Below, piece by piece: positions 35,308 through 43,502 of a stretch of 64,000 bases of DNA. The notes under the pieces were generated by a model. That model was given only the letters and a program-made list of their open reading frames with translations, did no database searches and was not told the origin of the DNA. This DNA is from JARRQJ01 sp963761035. Its GTDB lineage: Bacteria > Pseudomonadota > Gammaproteobacteria > DRLM01. The stretch covers positions 806,001 through 870,000 of the forward strand of contig CAVXFH010000002.1 of the NCBI GenBank assembly GCA_963761035.1, read 5' to 3'. The position numbers and the translations under genes are program-made. Position 1 is the first letter of the stretch; the number at the start of each line of letters is the position of its first letter.

Positions 35308-36197
35308 CCGCGGATTAAGGTCCCTACCCCTTCGTCGGTAAACAACTCCAGCAACACGGCGTGCTCAACGCGGCCATCAATGATATGCGCGGCCTTGACA
35401 CCGGCCTGTACCGCATCCAAGGCGCAACGAATCTTGGGCAGCATTCCACCGTAGATGGTCCCGTCGGCTATCAAGGAATCGACCTCGCGGGCGGTAAGAC
35501 CGGACAATACCTTGTCCTGTTTATCCAAGATGCCGGCAGCGTTGGTGAGCAGCATCAATTTCTCCGCCTTTAACACCTCCGCCATCTTGCCAGCCACCAG
35601 ATCGGCATTGATATTATAAGAATGCCCGCCTTCGCCGACCCCAATGGGGGCGATCACCGGGATAAAGTCGCTGCGCACCAACATATTCACCACAGCAGGC
35701 TCGATGCTGTCCACCTGTCCCACATGCCCAATGTCGATGATCTCCGGGACCTCGAGCTCCGGGGCATTTCGGGTCAAGGTGAGTTTGCGGGCACGAATCA
35801 GACCACCGTCCTTGCCGCTCAGCCCCACCGCACGACCGCCGTGGCGATTGATGAGATTGACGATCTCCTTATTCACCAGCCCTCCCAGCACCATCTCCAC
35901 GACATCCATGGTCTCGCTATCGGTGATCCGCATACCTTCCACAAATTCGGTCTGCTTGCCGATCTTGGTCAGGAGCTGGCCGATCTGCGGTCCCCCACCA
36001 TGAACCACGACGGGGTTGATGCCCACCAACTTCATCAAAACCACGTCGCTAGCAAAACCGCTCTTCAGCGCCTCATCGACCATAGCATTGCCACCGTATT
36101 TAATGACGATGGTCTTCCCGGTAAAACGCTGGATATAGGGCAGAGCTTCGGTCAATACCCGAGCGATATTCATGGCGGAATTGGCGGTAAGCGTCAT
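35304..36197 (-). CDS. argB: Acetylglutamate kinase
   Basis: Second step of arginine synthesis, phosphorylating N-acetylglutamate. From the ATG at 36197 (AAGG nine bases upstream) it has 297 residues and begins MTLTANSAMNIARVLTEALP, matching Pseudomonas-type ArgB. IVIKYGGNAM, VVVHGGGPQIGQLL, GLSGKDGGLIRARK and INADLVAGKMAEVL mark the amino-acid kinase fold. The N-terminal helix is the type associated with hexameric, arginine-inhibited enzymes. An upstream in-frame TTG at 36218 is unlikely. It follows algC by 38 bases. Confidence 0.94.
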   Translation of the reverse strand: MTLTANSAMNIARVLTEALPYIQRFTGKTIVIKYGGNAMVDEALKSGFASDVVLMKLVGINPVVVHGGGPQIGQLLTKIGKQTEFVEGMRITDSETMDVVEMVLGGLVNKEIVNLINRHGGRAVGLSGKDGGLIRARKLTLTRNAPELEVPEIIDIGHVGQVDSIEPAVVNMLVRSDFIPVIAPIGVGEGGHSYNINADLVAGKMAEVLKAEKLMLLTNAAGILDKQDKVLSGLTAREVDSLIADGTIYGGMLPKIRCALDAVQAGVKAAHIIDGRVEHAVLLELFTDEGVGTLIRG

Positions 36198-36235
36198 ATT
36201 CATCAACCTTATGATCAAGTCCCCCGCTACAGTGC

Positions 36236-37609
36236 CTAAAACGGCAATTGCACAGCGGGATCCACATTGTGCATCAGCGCACGAAATTCCCCTTTAATGC
36301 GCTTAAGCGCGGTCTCGGTGTTGGCCTCAAAGCGTAGGATCAGGGCAGGCGTGGTGTTTGAGGCGCGTACCAAGCCCCAGCCGTCCTCAAAATCCGCGCG
36401 CAGACCGTCGATGGTGGTTAAAGCCGCTCCCTTCAGATTGACTTTCTCCATCAGGCGCCGCATAAAAATCATCTGCGCCCCCTCCGGCAAATCCACGCGC
36501 AATTCAGGCGTACTCACCGCATCGGGCAATGCCTGAAACACCTCGGCCACCGATTGCTGACCTGCGGCAAGAATTTCTAAAAGGCGCGCGGCGGCGTACA
36601 GCGCATCATCGAAACCGAACCAGCGCTCCTTAAAGAAGATGTGTCCGCTCATCTCGCCAGCCAGCAATGCCCCCGTCTCTTTCATCTTGCGCTTGATCAG
36701 CGAATGGCCCGTCTTCCACATCAAGGGCAGGCCGCCGTGCTTGCTGATAAATTTAGCGAGATGACGACTGCATTTAATATCGAAAAGGATTAACGCCCCC
36801 GGATTGCGTGACAATACGTCCTTAGCATACAACATCATCTGCCGATCCGGCCAAATCACCTTGCCACCGCCATCCACCAAGGCCAGACGATCGCCATCGC
36901 CGTCGAAGGCCAGGCCAAGATCGGCATTGTGGCGCTTCACTGCGTGGATGAGATCCTCAAGATTCTCCATCTGGCTGGGATCAGGGTGGTGGTTGGGGAA
37001 ACGACCATCCACCTCGCAATAGAGTTCAATCACCTCGCAACCCAAAGTGCGCAATAACAAAGGCGCTACGCCGCCGGCCACACCGTTGCCGCAATCGAGA
37101 ACTACCTTGAGAGGCCTGGCCATCCGCACATCGCTGACGATGGTCGCTATGTAGTCGGCGATGACATCTTGGCTACGCACGCTGCCGGAGCCGCTGGTAA
37201 AATCTTCCATTTCGATACGGCGGCGCAAGATCTGAATATCCTCTTCCGCCAAGGTTTCCCCCCTCAACACCATCTTCAGTCCGTTATAGTCCGCGGGATT
37301 GTGGCTGCCGGTGACCATTACCCCCGAACCTGCATTCAATTGGTGCGTGGCGAAATAGAGTACCGGCGTAGGCACCTGGCCGATGTCGACGACATCGCGC
37401 CCCGCGGCGCGCAAACCGTTGCTCAATGCCTGAGAAAAAACGGGTCCGGATAAGCGACCATCTCTACCTATAATGATGGTTTGCTGATCGCGGGCATAGG
37501 CCTCACTCCCGATGGCGCAACCGATATTATAGACAACCTCCTCAGTCAAGGTATTGCCCACTATCCCGCGTATGTCATAGGCTCTGAAAATGGACGCCGG
37601 CACCCTCAT
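36236..37609 (-). CDS. algC: Phosphomannomutase/phosphoglucomutase
   Basis: Interconverts 1- and 6-phosphates of mannose and glucose for surface polysaccharides. The 457-residue protein begins FRAYDIRGIVGN after a short lead and has the phosphoserine loop VMVTGSHNPADYNG (about residue 100), the metal-binding loop AFDGDGDRLALVD (about 240), the sugar-specificity loop GEMSGHIFF and the phosphate-binding RASNTTPALILRFEA. AAGGAG eight bases before the ATG is a strong ribosome binding site. It is followed by argB, as in Pseudomonas. Confidence 0.93.
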   Translation of the reverse strand: MRVPASIFRAYDIRGIVGNTLTEEVVYNIGCAIGSEAYARDQQTIIIGRDGRLSGPVFSQALSNGLRAAGRDVVDIGQVPTPVLYFATHQLNAGSGVMVTGSHNPADYNGLKMVLRGETLAEEDIQILRRRIEMEDFTSGSGSVRSQDVIADYIATIVSDVRMARPLKVVLDCGNGVAGGVAPLLLRTLGCEVIELYCEVDGRFPNHHPDPSQMENLEDLIHAVKRHNADLGLAFDGDGDRLALVDGGGKVIWPDRQMMLYAKDVLSRNPGALILFDIKCSRHLAKFISKHGGLPLMWKTGHSLIKRKMKETGALLAGEMSGHIFFKERWFGFDDALYAAARLLEILAAGQQSVAEVFQALPDAVSTPELRVDLPEGAQMIFMRRLMEKVNLKGAALTTIDGLRADFEDGWGLVRASNTTPALILRFEANTETALKRIKGEFRALMHNVDPAVQLPF

Positions 37610-37895
37610 TACTTCTTCTCCTTCATTACCGTGATACGCTTGTTATTTCACCACTTCCAATAGCGTTCTGCATGCTGGCACTTCCACGATCTCCTAGGCA
37701 GCGGGAATATAAAAACACGATGGTCGACATGAGAGTCCTTTCACGGCTGAACTTCCCGTGCTTCTTCGCTGGTATCTTCCAAACCCGTTTGAAAAGAGTT
37801 GCTAGAGAGGCGATGTGGTATAAACGCACTCACTTCCCATAGCAAAAAAACAGTCAGAACCCCGCCGACTCGATTGGCCATTGATTTGGCCCAAT

Positions 37896-38351
37896 CTATT
37901 TTCGGCCGGAATGTCCAAAGCCGCCTTCACCACGGTGACTGATTTGAAATTCCTCAACCACCTCAAAGGCAACCTGCACTACCGGGATGAACATCATCTG
38001 GGCGAGGCGCTCTCCCACCTCGATCACAAAAGGGGTATGGCCGCGATTCCAGCATGACACAAACACCTGCCCCTGATAATCGGAATCGATCAGGCCGACC
38101 AGATTGCCCAAAACGATGCCGTGCTTGTGCCCCAATCCCGAACGCGGCAACAACACCGCGGCAATGTTAGGATCCGCGATGTGTACCGCAATTCCAGTGG
38201 GAATCAAGTGCGTCTCGCCGGGAATTAATTCCAGTGACTCGTGCAAACACGCTCTGAGATCCATGCCCGCCGCGCCGTCGGTGGCGTAATGAGGCAAAGG
38301 AAATGTAGTGCCTATCCGTTCATCTAAAATTTTAAGTTGAATGTTGTGCAT
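37896..38351 (-). CDS. dut: dUTP diphosphatase
   Basis: Hydrolyses dUTP to dUMP, keeping uracil out of DNA and supplying thymidylate synthesis. From the ATG at 38351 it has 151 residues, the E. coli length. The five trimer motifs are visible: YATDGAAGMDLRA, LLPRSGLGHKHGIVLGN, GLIDSDYQGQVFVSCWNRG, ERLAQMMFIPVV and the C-terminal arm RGEGGFGHSG. Its start lies inside the last 20 bases of coaBC, so the two are coupled. Confidence 0.96.
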   Translation of the reverse strand: MHNIQLKILDERIGTTFPLPHYATDGAAGMDLRACLHESLELIPGETHLIPTGIAVHIADPNIAAVLLPRSGLGHKHGIVLGNLVGLIDSDYQGQVFVSCWNRGHTPFVIEVGERLAQMMFIPVVQVAFEVVEEFQISHRGEGGFGHSGRK

Positions 38352-39558
38352 AGTATCGTTCGGCAATGATCTTTATTAATTGGCGCGCCACGGTGGATTT
38401 AGAGGCCAGCGGCAACTCGGTACCGCCACCTTGCCACACTATCGTCAGCGCATTGTCGTCGCTGTCAAACCCCTGGTCGTCGCGACCTACCCAATTGGCC
38501 GCCACTATATCCAGGCCCTTCCTCTCCAATTTAGCGCGGGCATTCTCTTCCAAGTCTTCGGTTTCCGCTGCAAAGCCCACCAGGAACGGCCGCCGTGGCA
38601 AGCCCGCCACATCCGTTACGATGTCAGACGTACGTTCCAGATGAAGATCCAGAAGAGACCCGCCCCCCTTTATCTTTTGGATCTTCTGTGTCGCGGGGGC
38701 TGCTACCGCGTAATCCGCGACGGCCGCCGCCGCAATAAAGACATCGCTGCTGCTTGACGCGGCCATGACAGCTGCGTGCATTTCGGCGGCGCTCTCCACC
38801 AGTACCCGCTCAACCCGCGGTGGACAGAGTAAGCTTACCGGACCGCTGATCAGCGTCACTTTGGCGCCAGCCTCCGCCGCAGCCTGGGCCAGAGCATAGC
38901 CCATCTTTCCCGAACTGCGATTACTGAGGAATCGCACCGGATCGATAGACTCACGGGTCGGCCCCGCGGTAATGATCACCTTAGCACCCTGCAGGACGCC
39001 GCTGGTAAACAGGCCGGCCAGGCCAACCACGATCTGCGGCGGTTCCACCATCCGTCCCGGGCCAGCCTCGCCGCAGGCCTGGTCACCCTCAGCGGGACCG
39101 AGCAATCGGATGCCGCGTTCCTCCAGCAGACGGCGATTGGCCTGGGTCGCGGCCTGACCCCACATGACATGATTCATGGCCGGGGCCAACACGATGGGCG
39201 CCTGGGTAGCCAGGCACAGGGTACTCAGCAGATCATCGGCAAGGCCCTGGGCCAACTTGGCCAGGGTGTTGGCGCTGGCGGGCGCCACCACGATCACGTC
39301 CGCCCAGCGCGCCAACTCGATATGGCCCATGGCGTTCTCGGCGGCACCATCCAGGAGATGGAGATGCACCGGCTGTCCCGACAAGGCTTGCATCGTGAGA
39401 GGTGTAATGAACTGAGTCGCCGCCGAGGTCATCACCACCCGGACCTCGGCCCCGGCCTCCTTGAGGCGCCGCACCAGTTCCGCGCTCTTGTAGGCAGCGA
39501 TCCCGCCGGTTACTCCCACCACCACCCGCTTATTGACGAGTTCCTCCATACGCGACAT
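38332..39558 (-). CDS. coaBC: Bifunctional phosphopantothenoylcysteine decarboxylase/synthetase
   Basis: Two steps of coenzyme A synthesis. From the ATG at 39558 the product is 408 residues (E. coli 406); the frame is open for 33 codons further but these are not family-like and overlap the divergent radC region. The CoaC half has VVVGVTGGIAAYKSAELVRRL, ASANTLAKLAQG and the PAMNHVMW motif with the key Asn. The CoaB half has ITAGPTRESIDPVRFLSNRSSG. A second ATG at 39549 is also possible. Confidence 0.94.
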   Translation of the reverse strand: MSRMEELVNKRVVVGVTGGIAAYKSAELVRRLKEAGAEVRVVMTSAATQFITPLTMQALSGQPVHLHLLDGAAENAMGHIELARWADVIVVAPASANTLAKLAQGLADDLLSTLCLATQAPIVLAPAMNHVMWGQAATQANRRLLEERGIRLLGPAEGDQACGEAGPGRMVEPPQIVVGLAGLFTSGVLQGAKVIITAGPTRESIDPVRFLSNRSSGKMGYALAQAAAEAGAKVTLISGPVSLLCPPRVERVLVESAAEMHAAVMAASSSSDVFIAAAAVADYAVAAPATQKIQKIKGGGSLLDLHLERTSDIVTDVAGLPRRPFLVGFAAETEDLEENARAKLERKGLDIVAANWVGRDDQGFDSDDNALTIVWQGGGTELPLASKSTVARQLIKIIAERYYAQHST

Positions 39559-39650
39559 TCTAGCCCGATATAAAACAGTAAAAATAACAGATTTTCCGCC
39601 GGCAGCGCCATGCGCAACCTCGGAAGGGCCGGTATCAGGGAGGGAACCCC

Positions 39651-40325
39651 ATGGCAATCACCGATTGGCCCAACGCGGAGCGTCCCCGCGAAAAGCTGCT
39701 GAGTCGCGGTCCCCAGTCTCTATCGGACGCGGAACTGCTGGCTATCTTCCTTCGTACCGGTGTCAGCGGCAAGACCGCCGTGGACCTGGCCCGCGAACTG
39801 CTTGGTATCTATGGGGGACTGCGCGCCTTGTTGGAGGCTGACTACCAGCACTTTTGCAGCGCCAAAGGGTTGGGCAGCGCCAAATACGCGCAACTGCAAG
39901 CGGTGCTGGAGATGGGGCGGCGCCATCTCTACGAAACTTTGCAGCGCGGCGACGCCCTGGGCAGTCCGGGAGACACCCGCCGCTTTCTTCTGGCGCGGCT
40001 GCGCGACTATCCCCACGAGGTCTTCGCCTGCCTGTTCCTCGACAACCGCCACCGGGTTATCGAATTCACTGAAATGTTCCGCGGCACTATTGATGGCACC
40101 AGCGTCCATCCTCGGGAGGTGGTCAAACAGGCCTTGGCGCTCAATGCGGCGGCGGTAATCTTCGCCCACAATCACCCCTCTGGGGTCGCCGAACCCAGTC
40201 AGGCTGATCAGTGCCTCACCCAACGGCTGAAGGACGCCCTGGCCTTGGTCGATATCCGGGTTCTGGATCATATCGTCATCGGCGACGGCTATACCGTTTC
40301 CCTGGCGGAACGGGGTCAGTTATAA
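39651..40325 (+). CDS. radC: RadC family JAB-domain protein (YicR)
   Basis: A 224-residue protein with an N-terminal helix-hairpin-helix region (SLSDAELLAIFLRTG, KGLGSAKYAQLQAV) and a C-terminal JAB1/MPN metal-binding domain. The JAMM ligands are in FAHNHPSGVAEPSQAD. Despite its name, a role in DNA repair is disputed and the activity is unknown. AGGGAGGG precedes the ATG. It is upstream of rpmB-rpmG, the conserved order. Confidence 0.93.
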   Translation: MAITDWPNAERPREKLLSRGPQSLSDAELLAIFLRTGVSGKTAVDLARELLGIYGGLRALLEADYQHFCSAKGLGSAKYAQLQAVLEMGRRHLYETLQRGDALGSPGDTRRFLLARLRDYPHEVFACLFLDNRHRVIEFTEMFRGTIDGTSVHPREVVKQALALNAAAVIFAHNHPSGVAEPSQADQCLTQRLKDALALVDIRVLDHIVIGDGYTVSLAERGQL

Positions 40326-40358
40326 GCGCCGGGCCGCCCCAAAACCTGCCCGTGCGGC

Positions 40359-40387
40359 TTGCAAATCAAGACTGCTGCTGGTATAAA
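40359..40387 (+). promoter_or_regulatory. Sigma-70 promoter candidate for rpmB-rpmG
   Basis: TTGCAA at 40359-40364, a 17-base spacer and TATAAA at 40382-40387. Close to consensus, as expected for a ribosomal protein operon, and located in the gap after radC. Confidence 0.7.
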
Positions 40388-40399
40388 TTGCGATCTTTG

Positions 40400-40427
40400 G
40401 CCGCCGCTCGTTAGGCGGCTCTCTTTT
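40400..40427 (+). promoter_or_regulatory. GC-rich leader hairpin before rpmB
   Basis: GCCGCC (40400-40405) and GGCGGC (40414-40419) form a six-pair stem with an eight-base loop, followed by the pyrimidine tract TCTCTTTT. It lies just after the predicted transcription start, so it could act as a leader regulatory hairpin or a weak attenuator; it could also end radC transcription. Confidence 0.4.
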
Positions 40428-40442
40428 CAGGAGTAGAGGATC

Positions 40443-40679
40443 ATGGCCAGAGTGTGCCAAGTGACGGGCAAGCGCCCCACTACCGGGAACAATGTGTCCC
40501 ACGCCAACAACAAGACGCGACGCCGTTTTCTGCCCAATCTTCACACCCACCGTTTCTGGTTAGAAGGGGAAAATCGCTGGGTGAGTCTGCGTGTAACATC
40601 CAAGGGTATGCGTATCATCGACAAGCGCGGCATCGACGCGGTGGTGGCGGATCTGCGCGGCCGCGGTGAAAAGATTTAA
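40443..40679 (+). CDS. rpmB: 50S ribosomal protein L28 (bL28)
   Basis: 78 residues, the E. coli length. Begins MARVCQVTGKRPTTGNNVSH and contains NNKTRRRFLPNLHTHRFWL and VTSKGMRIIDKRGID, all family signatures. The CxxC zinc pair of some L28 forms is not present. AGGAG precedes the ATG. First gene of the rpmB-rpmG operon. Confidence 0.98.
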   Translation: MARVCQVTGKRPTTGNNVSHANNKTRRRFLPNLHTHRFWLEGENRWVSLRVTSKGMRIIDKRGIDAVVADLRGRGEKI

Positions 40680-40700
40680 TATTCTTAGGGAGTCCGCGCC

Positions 40701-40856
40701 ATGCGTGAAAAGATCAAATTAGTGTCCAGCGCCGATACCGGCCATTTTTATACTACGCTTAAAAACAAGCGCAACACCCCGGACAAGATGGAGATCAAGA
40801 AATACGATCCCGTAGTACGCAAGCACGTAATCTATAAGGAAGCCAAGATTAAATAA
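40701..40856 (+). CDS. rpmG: 50S ribosomal protein L33 (bL33)
   Basis: A 51-residue protein reading MREKIKLVSSADTGHFYTT followed by KNKRNTPDKMEIKKYDPVV and ending VIYKEAKIK, the standard zinc-free L33. TTAGGGAG provides the ribosome binding site. It starts 21 bases after rpmB and is followed by a strong terminator. Confidence 0.97.
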   Translation: MREKIKLVSSADTGHFYTTLKNKRNTPDKMEIKKYDPVVRKHVIYKEAKIK

Positions 40857-40883
40857 CGGCTATATATTTGCCGCAAATAAAAA

Positions 40884-40907
40884 GACCCGCCAAGGCGGGT
40901 TTTTTTG
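40884..40907 (+). terminator. Rho-independent terminator after rpmG
   Basis: Perfect stem ACCCGCC (40885-40891) with GGCGGGT (40894-40900), then seven or so T residues. It ends the rpmB-rpmG transcript; the opposing desaturase gene stops just beyond it. Confidence 0.9.
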
Positions 40908-40922
40908 CGTCAATCAAAACTA

Positions 40923-42098
40923 CTACACATGAGTCAGTGTATACCCCCGCAAACTCAACGCGAAGTCTTGAAGGACCTTGATGCCGGTTGACTCAGCTTG
41001 TTTGCACCACTCTTGGAGGTGGTGCAACAAATTGTCCTGGGAACTAAAGTGACTTTGCCACAAGGCCTGCAATTGCTTCTTATATTCGTAGACTGTTGTG
41101 AGCGTCTGGCTACGATTCAACGCCTCCTGTACCCTGCCTTTGGCATCTTCATCCATCACTGCATCGCCGCGCGCCAAGGGTCGGCGCGCCCGCCGTAATA
41201 GGCGGCGACACGATTGATCCGCCTTGTGCAATTCCTCGCGCAACACCGGGGTCACTACATCCCGAGCATAATGAGACAAGACGTGAAACCGGTTAACCAG
41301 GACAGCGCGCACCGTTTCCATGTCCACCGCCTGCTTGGCGGGATTGATTACCGGTTCGGGAGCCACCTTCTTGACCTTTGCCAACCCTAAGGCCTGCAAG
41401 GATTTGATGTATAGCCAGCCGATATCGAACTCCCACGCTTTTGAAGACAGTTTGGCGGAACCTGGGAAGGCGTGATGATTATTATGCAATTCTTCACCAC
41501 CGATGAGGATACCCCACGGCACGATATTGGTCGCCGCGTCAGCGCTCTCATAATTACGGTAACCCCAAAAGTGGCCGATGCCGTTGATGACCCCCGCGGC
41601 GAAGAATGGAATCCAAATCATCTGCACCGCCCAGATGGAAATGCCTATGGGGCCGAATAACAGCGCGTCAATGAAGAACATTGCAACAATGCCGAATTGA
41701 CTGAAGGGAGTATAGAGCCTGCGTTCAATCCAATCGTCAGGCGTACCCTTACCAAACTGTTCCAGCGTCTCGGGATTCTTTGCCTCTGCACGATAGAGTT
41801 CGGCACCTTCCCATAGCACCTTGGACAAACCCAATATCTGCGGGCTGTGTGGGTCTCCTTCCGTTTCGCACCGGGCATGATGCTTGCGATGAATCGCGGT
41901 CCAAGCCTTGGTTACCATACCCGTCGTCAACCACAACCACAAACGGAAGAAATGGCTCATTAGCGGATGGAGGTCCAAGGCACGGTGCGCCTGATGGCGA
42001 TGCAAAAAGATTGTAACGCTGGCGATGGTGACATGGGTAACGCCCAGAGTCACCAGTGCATAACCCCACCACGGCAAATCTATAACGCCGTTCAACAT
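40923..42098 (-). CDS. Membrane fatty acid desaturase (acyl-CoA delta-9 type)
   Basis: A 391-residue membrane di-iron desaturase. Three histidine boxes are present: FLHRHQAHR, HRKHHARCETEGDPH and GGEELHNNHHAFPGSA, plus hydrophobic helices before and between them. I start at the ATG at 42098, with GAGGT ten bases upstream; the TTG at 42131 is less likely. After residue about 245 comes a charged, helical C-terminal extension of about 145 residues (VRAVLVNRFHVLSHYARDV, LQEWCKQAESTGIKVLQDFA) not needed for the desaturase core. Expected to introduce a double bond into acyl chains and so adjust membrane fluidity. Confidence 0.9.
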   Translation of the reverse strand: MLNGVIDLPWWGYALVTLGVTHVTIASVTIFLHRHQAHRALDLHPLMSHFFRLWLWLTTGMVTKAWTAIHRKHHARCETEGDPHSPQILGLSKVLWEGAELYRAEAKNPETLEQFGKGTPDDWIERRLYTPFSQFGIVAMFFIDALLFGPIGISIWAVQMIWIPFFAAGVINGIGHFWGYRNYESADAATNIVPWGILIGGEELHNNHHAFPGSAKLSSKAWEFDIGWLYIKSLQALGLAKVKKVAPEPVINPAKQAVDMETVRAVLVNRFHVLSHYARDVVTPVLREELHKADQSCRRLLRRARRPLARGDAVMDEDAKGRVQEALNRSQTLTTVYEYKKQLQALWQSHFSSQDNLLHHLQEWCKQAESTGIKVLQDFALSLRGYTLTHV

Positions 42099-42260
42099 AA
42101 TTAATCGTTTAACCTCATAGTTACTTAACAATGATTACCAGCTTAATATATAAAATCAAGCACAGTCATCATCCCTTATCTTAATGAATCGTCGAAATCT
42201 GGAGAGCAAGGACACTAACTCTTACAATAGAGGCGTCAGCCCCCTAATTCAACCTAGCGC

Positions 42261-43481
42261 TCAGGTGCGGTATTCGGCGTTAATACGTACATAATCGTAC
42301 GAAAAATCGCAGGTCCACAGTCGCACGCCATAGCTGCCGCGCCCCAATTCGATTCGTACCGTAATCTCCTCGCGGGCCATCACCTCACGACCTTGCTCTT
42401 CCCGATAGGTTGCGGCGCGGCCGCCGTTCGTCACGACACACACTTCATCGAGATAGACATTGACCTGCTCTACATTCAAATTAGTAATGCCGGCGCGCCC
42501 CACCGCCGCCAAGATGCGTCCCCAGTTAGGATCGCTGGCGAAAAAGGCGGTCTTTACCAGGGGAGAATGCGCGACGGCGTAGGCCGCTCGACGGCACTCC
42601 ACATCATCAGCCCCGCCCTTGACCTCAACGGTGATGAACTTGGTGGCGCCCTCGCCGTCGCGCACAATGGCTTGCGCCAAGGCAATACACACTTCGGCAA
42701 CTGTCCGGGACAGCGCTGCAAAGGCGGAATCATTGCAGTCTGTGATCTCTACCATGGGGCTGCGGCCGGTGGCGATCAGTACACAAGCGTCATTAGTGGA
42801 GGTATCGCCGTCGATGGTGATGCAATTAAAAGAATCCCGTACGGCCGTATGCAAACACTGCTGTAACAAGGGGGCGGCTATTTTGGCATCAGTCGAAATG
42901 AAGGCCAACATGGTGGCCATATCGGGCCGGATCATTCCGGAACCCTTGGCGATACCGGTCACGGTAATCAACCGTCCAGCGATTTCCACTTGGCGCGATA
43001 CCCCTTTGGCCACGGTATCGGTGGTCATGATGCCGTGGGCCGCCTCCGCCCAGCCTGTTTCGGACAAGCTGTCGCAGGCGGCCGGCAAGGCATCAATTAT
43101 AGGCGTGACCGGCAAGGGTTCGCCTATAACGCCAGTAGAGAAGGGCAGCACCTGATCCGGCGCCACGTCCATGGTCTTAGCCAGGAACTGACAGCAACTC
43201 AGCGCATCCTGCAGGCCCTGCTCGCCGGTACCGGCATTGGCATTGCCGGTGTTAATGAGTAAATAACGGGGAACACTCTGCGTCAAGTGCTGTTTGGCCA
43301 CCACGATCGGTGCAGCGCAAAAGGCGTTACGAGTGAACACCGCGGCGCAACCGGCACCTGCGCACAGTTCGATCAACACCAGATCGCGCCGCCCCGGCTT
43401 TTTGATACCGGCGCACACTGTAGCCATCCGCACACCGGGCACCGGCAATAAAGGAGGCAAGGGGTTTAATCCGACGACCAC
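42261..43481 (-). CDS. argJ: Bifunctional glutamate N-acetyltransferase / amino-acid acetyltransferase
   Basis: Recycles the acetyl group from N-acetylornithine to glutamate in arginine synthesis. The 406-residue product starts with GTG at 43481 and VPGVRMATVCAGIKKPGRRD. The family blocks AVFTRNAFCAAPI, NTGNANAGTGEQG, the ATDTVAKG-like TTDTVAKGV, KGSGMIRPDMATMLAFISTDA and DGDTSTNDA are present; in the family the chain self-cleaves before the Thr of ATML, which becomes the nucleophile. argA is also in the window, so argJ need not make acetylglutamate de novo. It follows secA by 21 bases on the same strand. Confidence 0.95.
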   Translation of the reverse strand: MVVGLNPLPPLLPVPGVRMATVCAGIKKPGRRDLVLIELCAGAGCAAVFTRNAFCAAPIVVAKQHLTQSVPRYLLINTGNANAGTGEQGLQDALSCCQFLAKTMDVAPDQVLPFSTGVIGEPLPVTPIIDALPAACDSLSETGWAEAAHGIMTTDTVAKGVSRQVEIAGRLITVTGIAKGSGMIRPDMATMLAFISTDAKIAAPLLQQCLHTAVRDSFNCITIDGDTSTNDACVLIATGRSPMVEITDCNDSAFAALSRTVAEVCIALAQAIVRDGEGATKFITVEVKGGADDVECRRAAYAVAHSPLVKTAFFASDPNWGRILAAVGRAGITNLNVEQVNVYLDEVCVVTNGGRAATYREEQGREVMAREEITVRIELGRGSYGVRLWTCDFSYDYVRINAEYRT

Positions 43482-43502
43482 AAGAGCTAAATAAACCAGT
43501 CG

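Noticed and set aside
37626..37829. 67-residue minus-strand open frame upstream of algC
   Set aside because: No ribosome binding site, no membrane segment or family pattern; it reads as chance coding in the algC upstream region.
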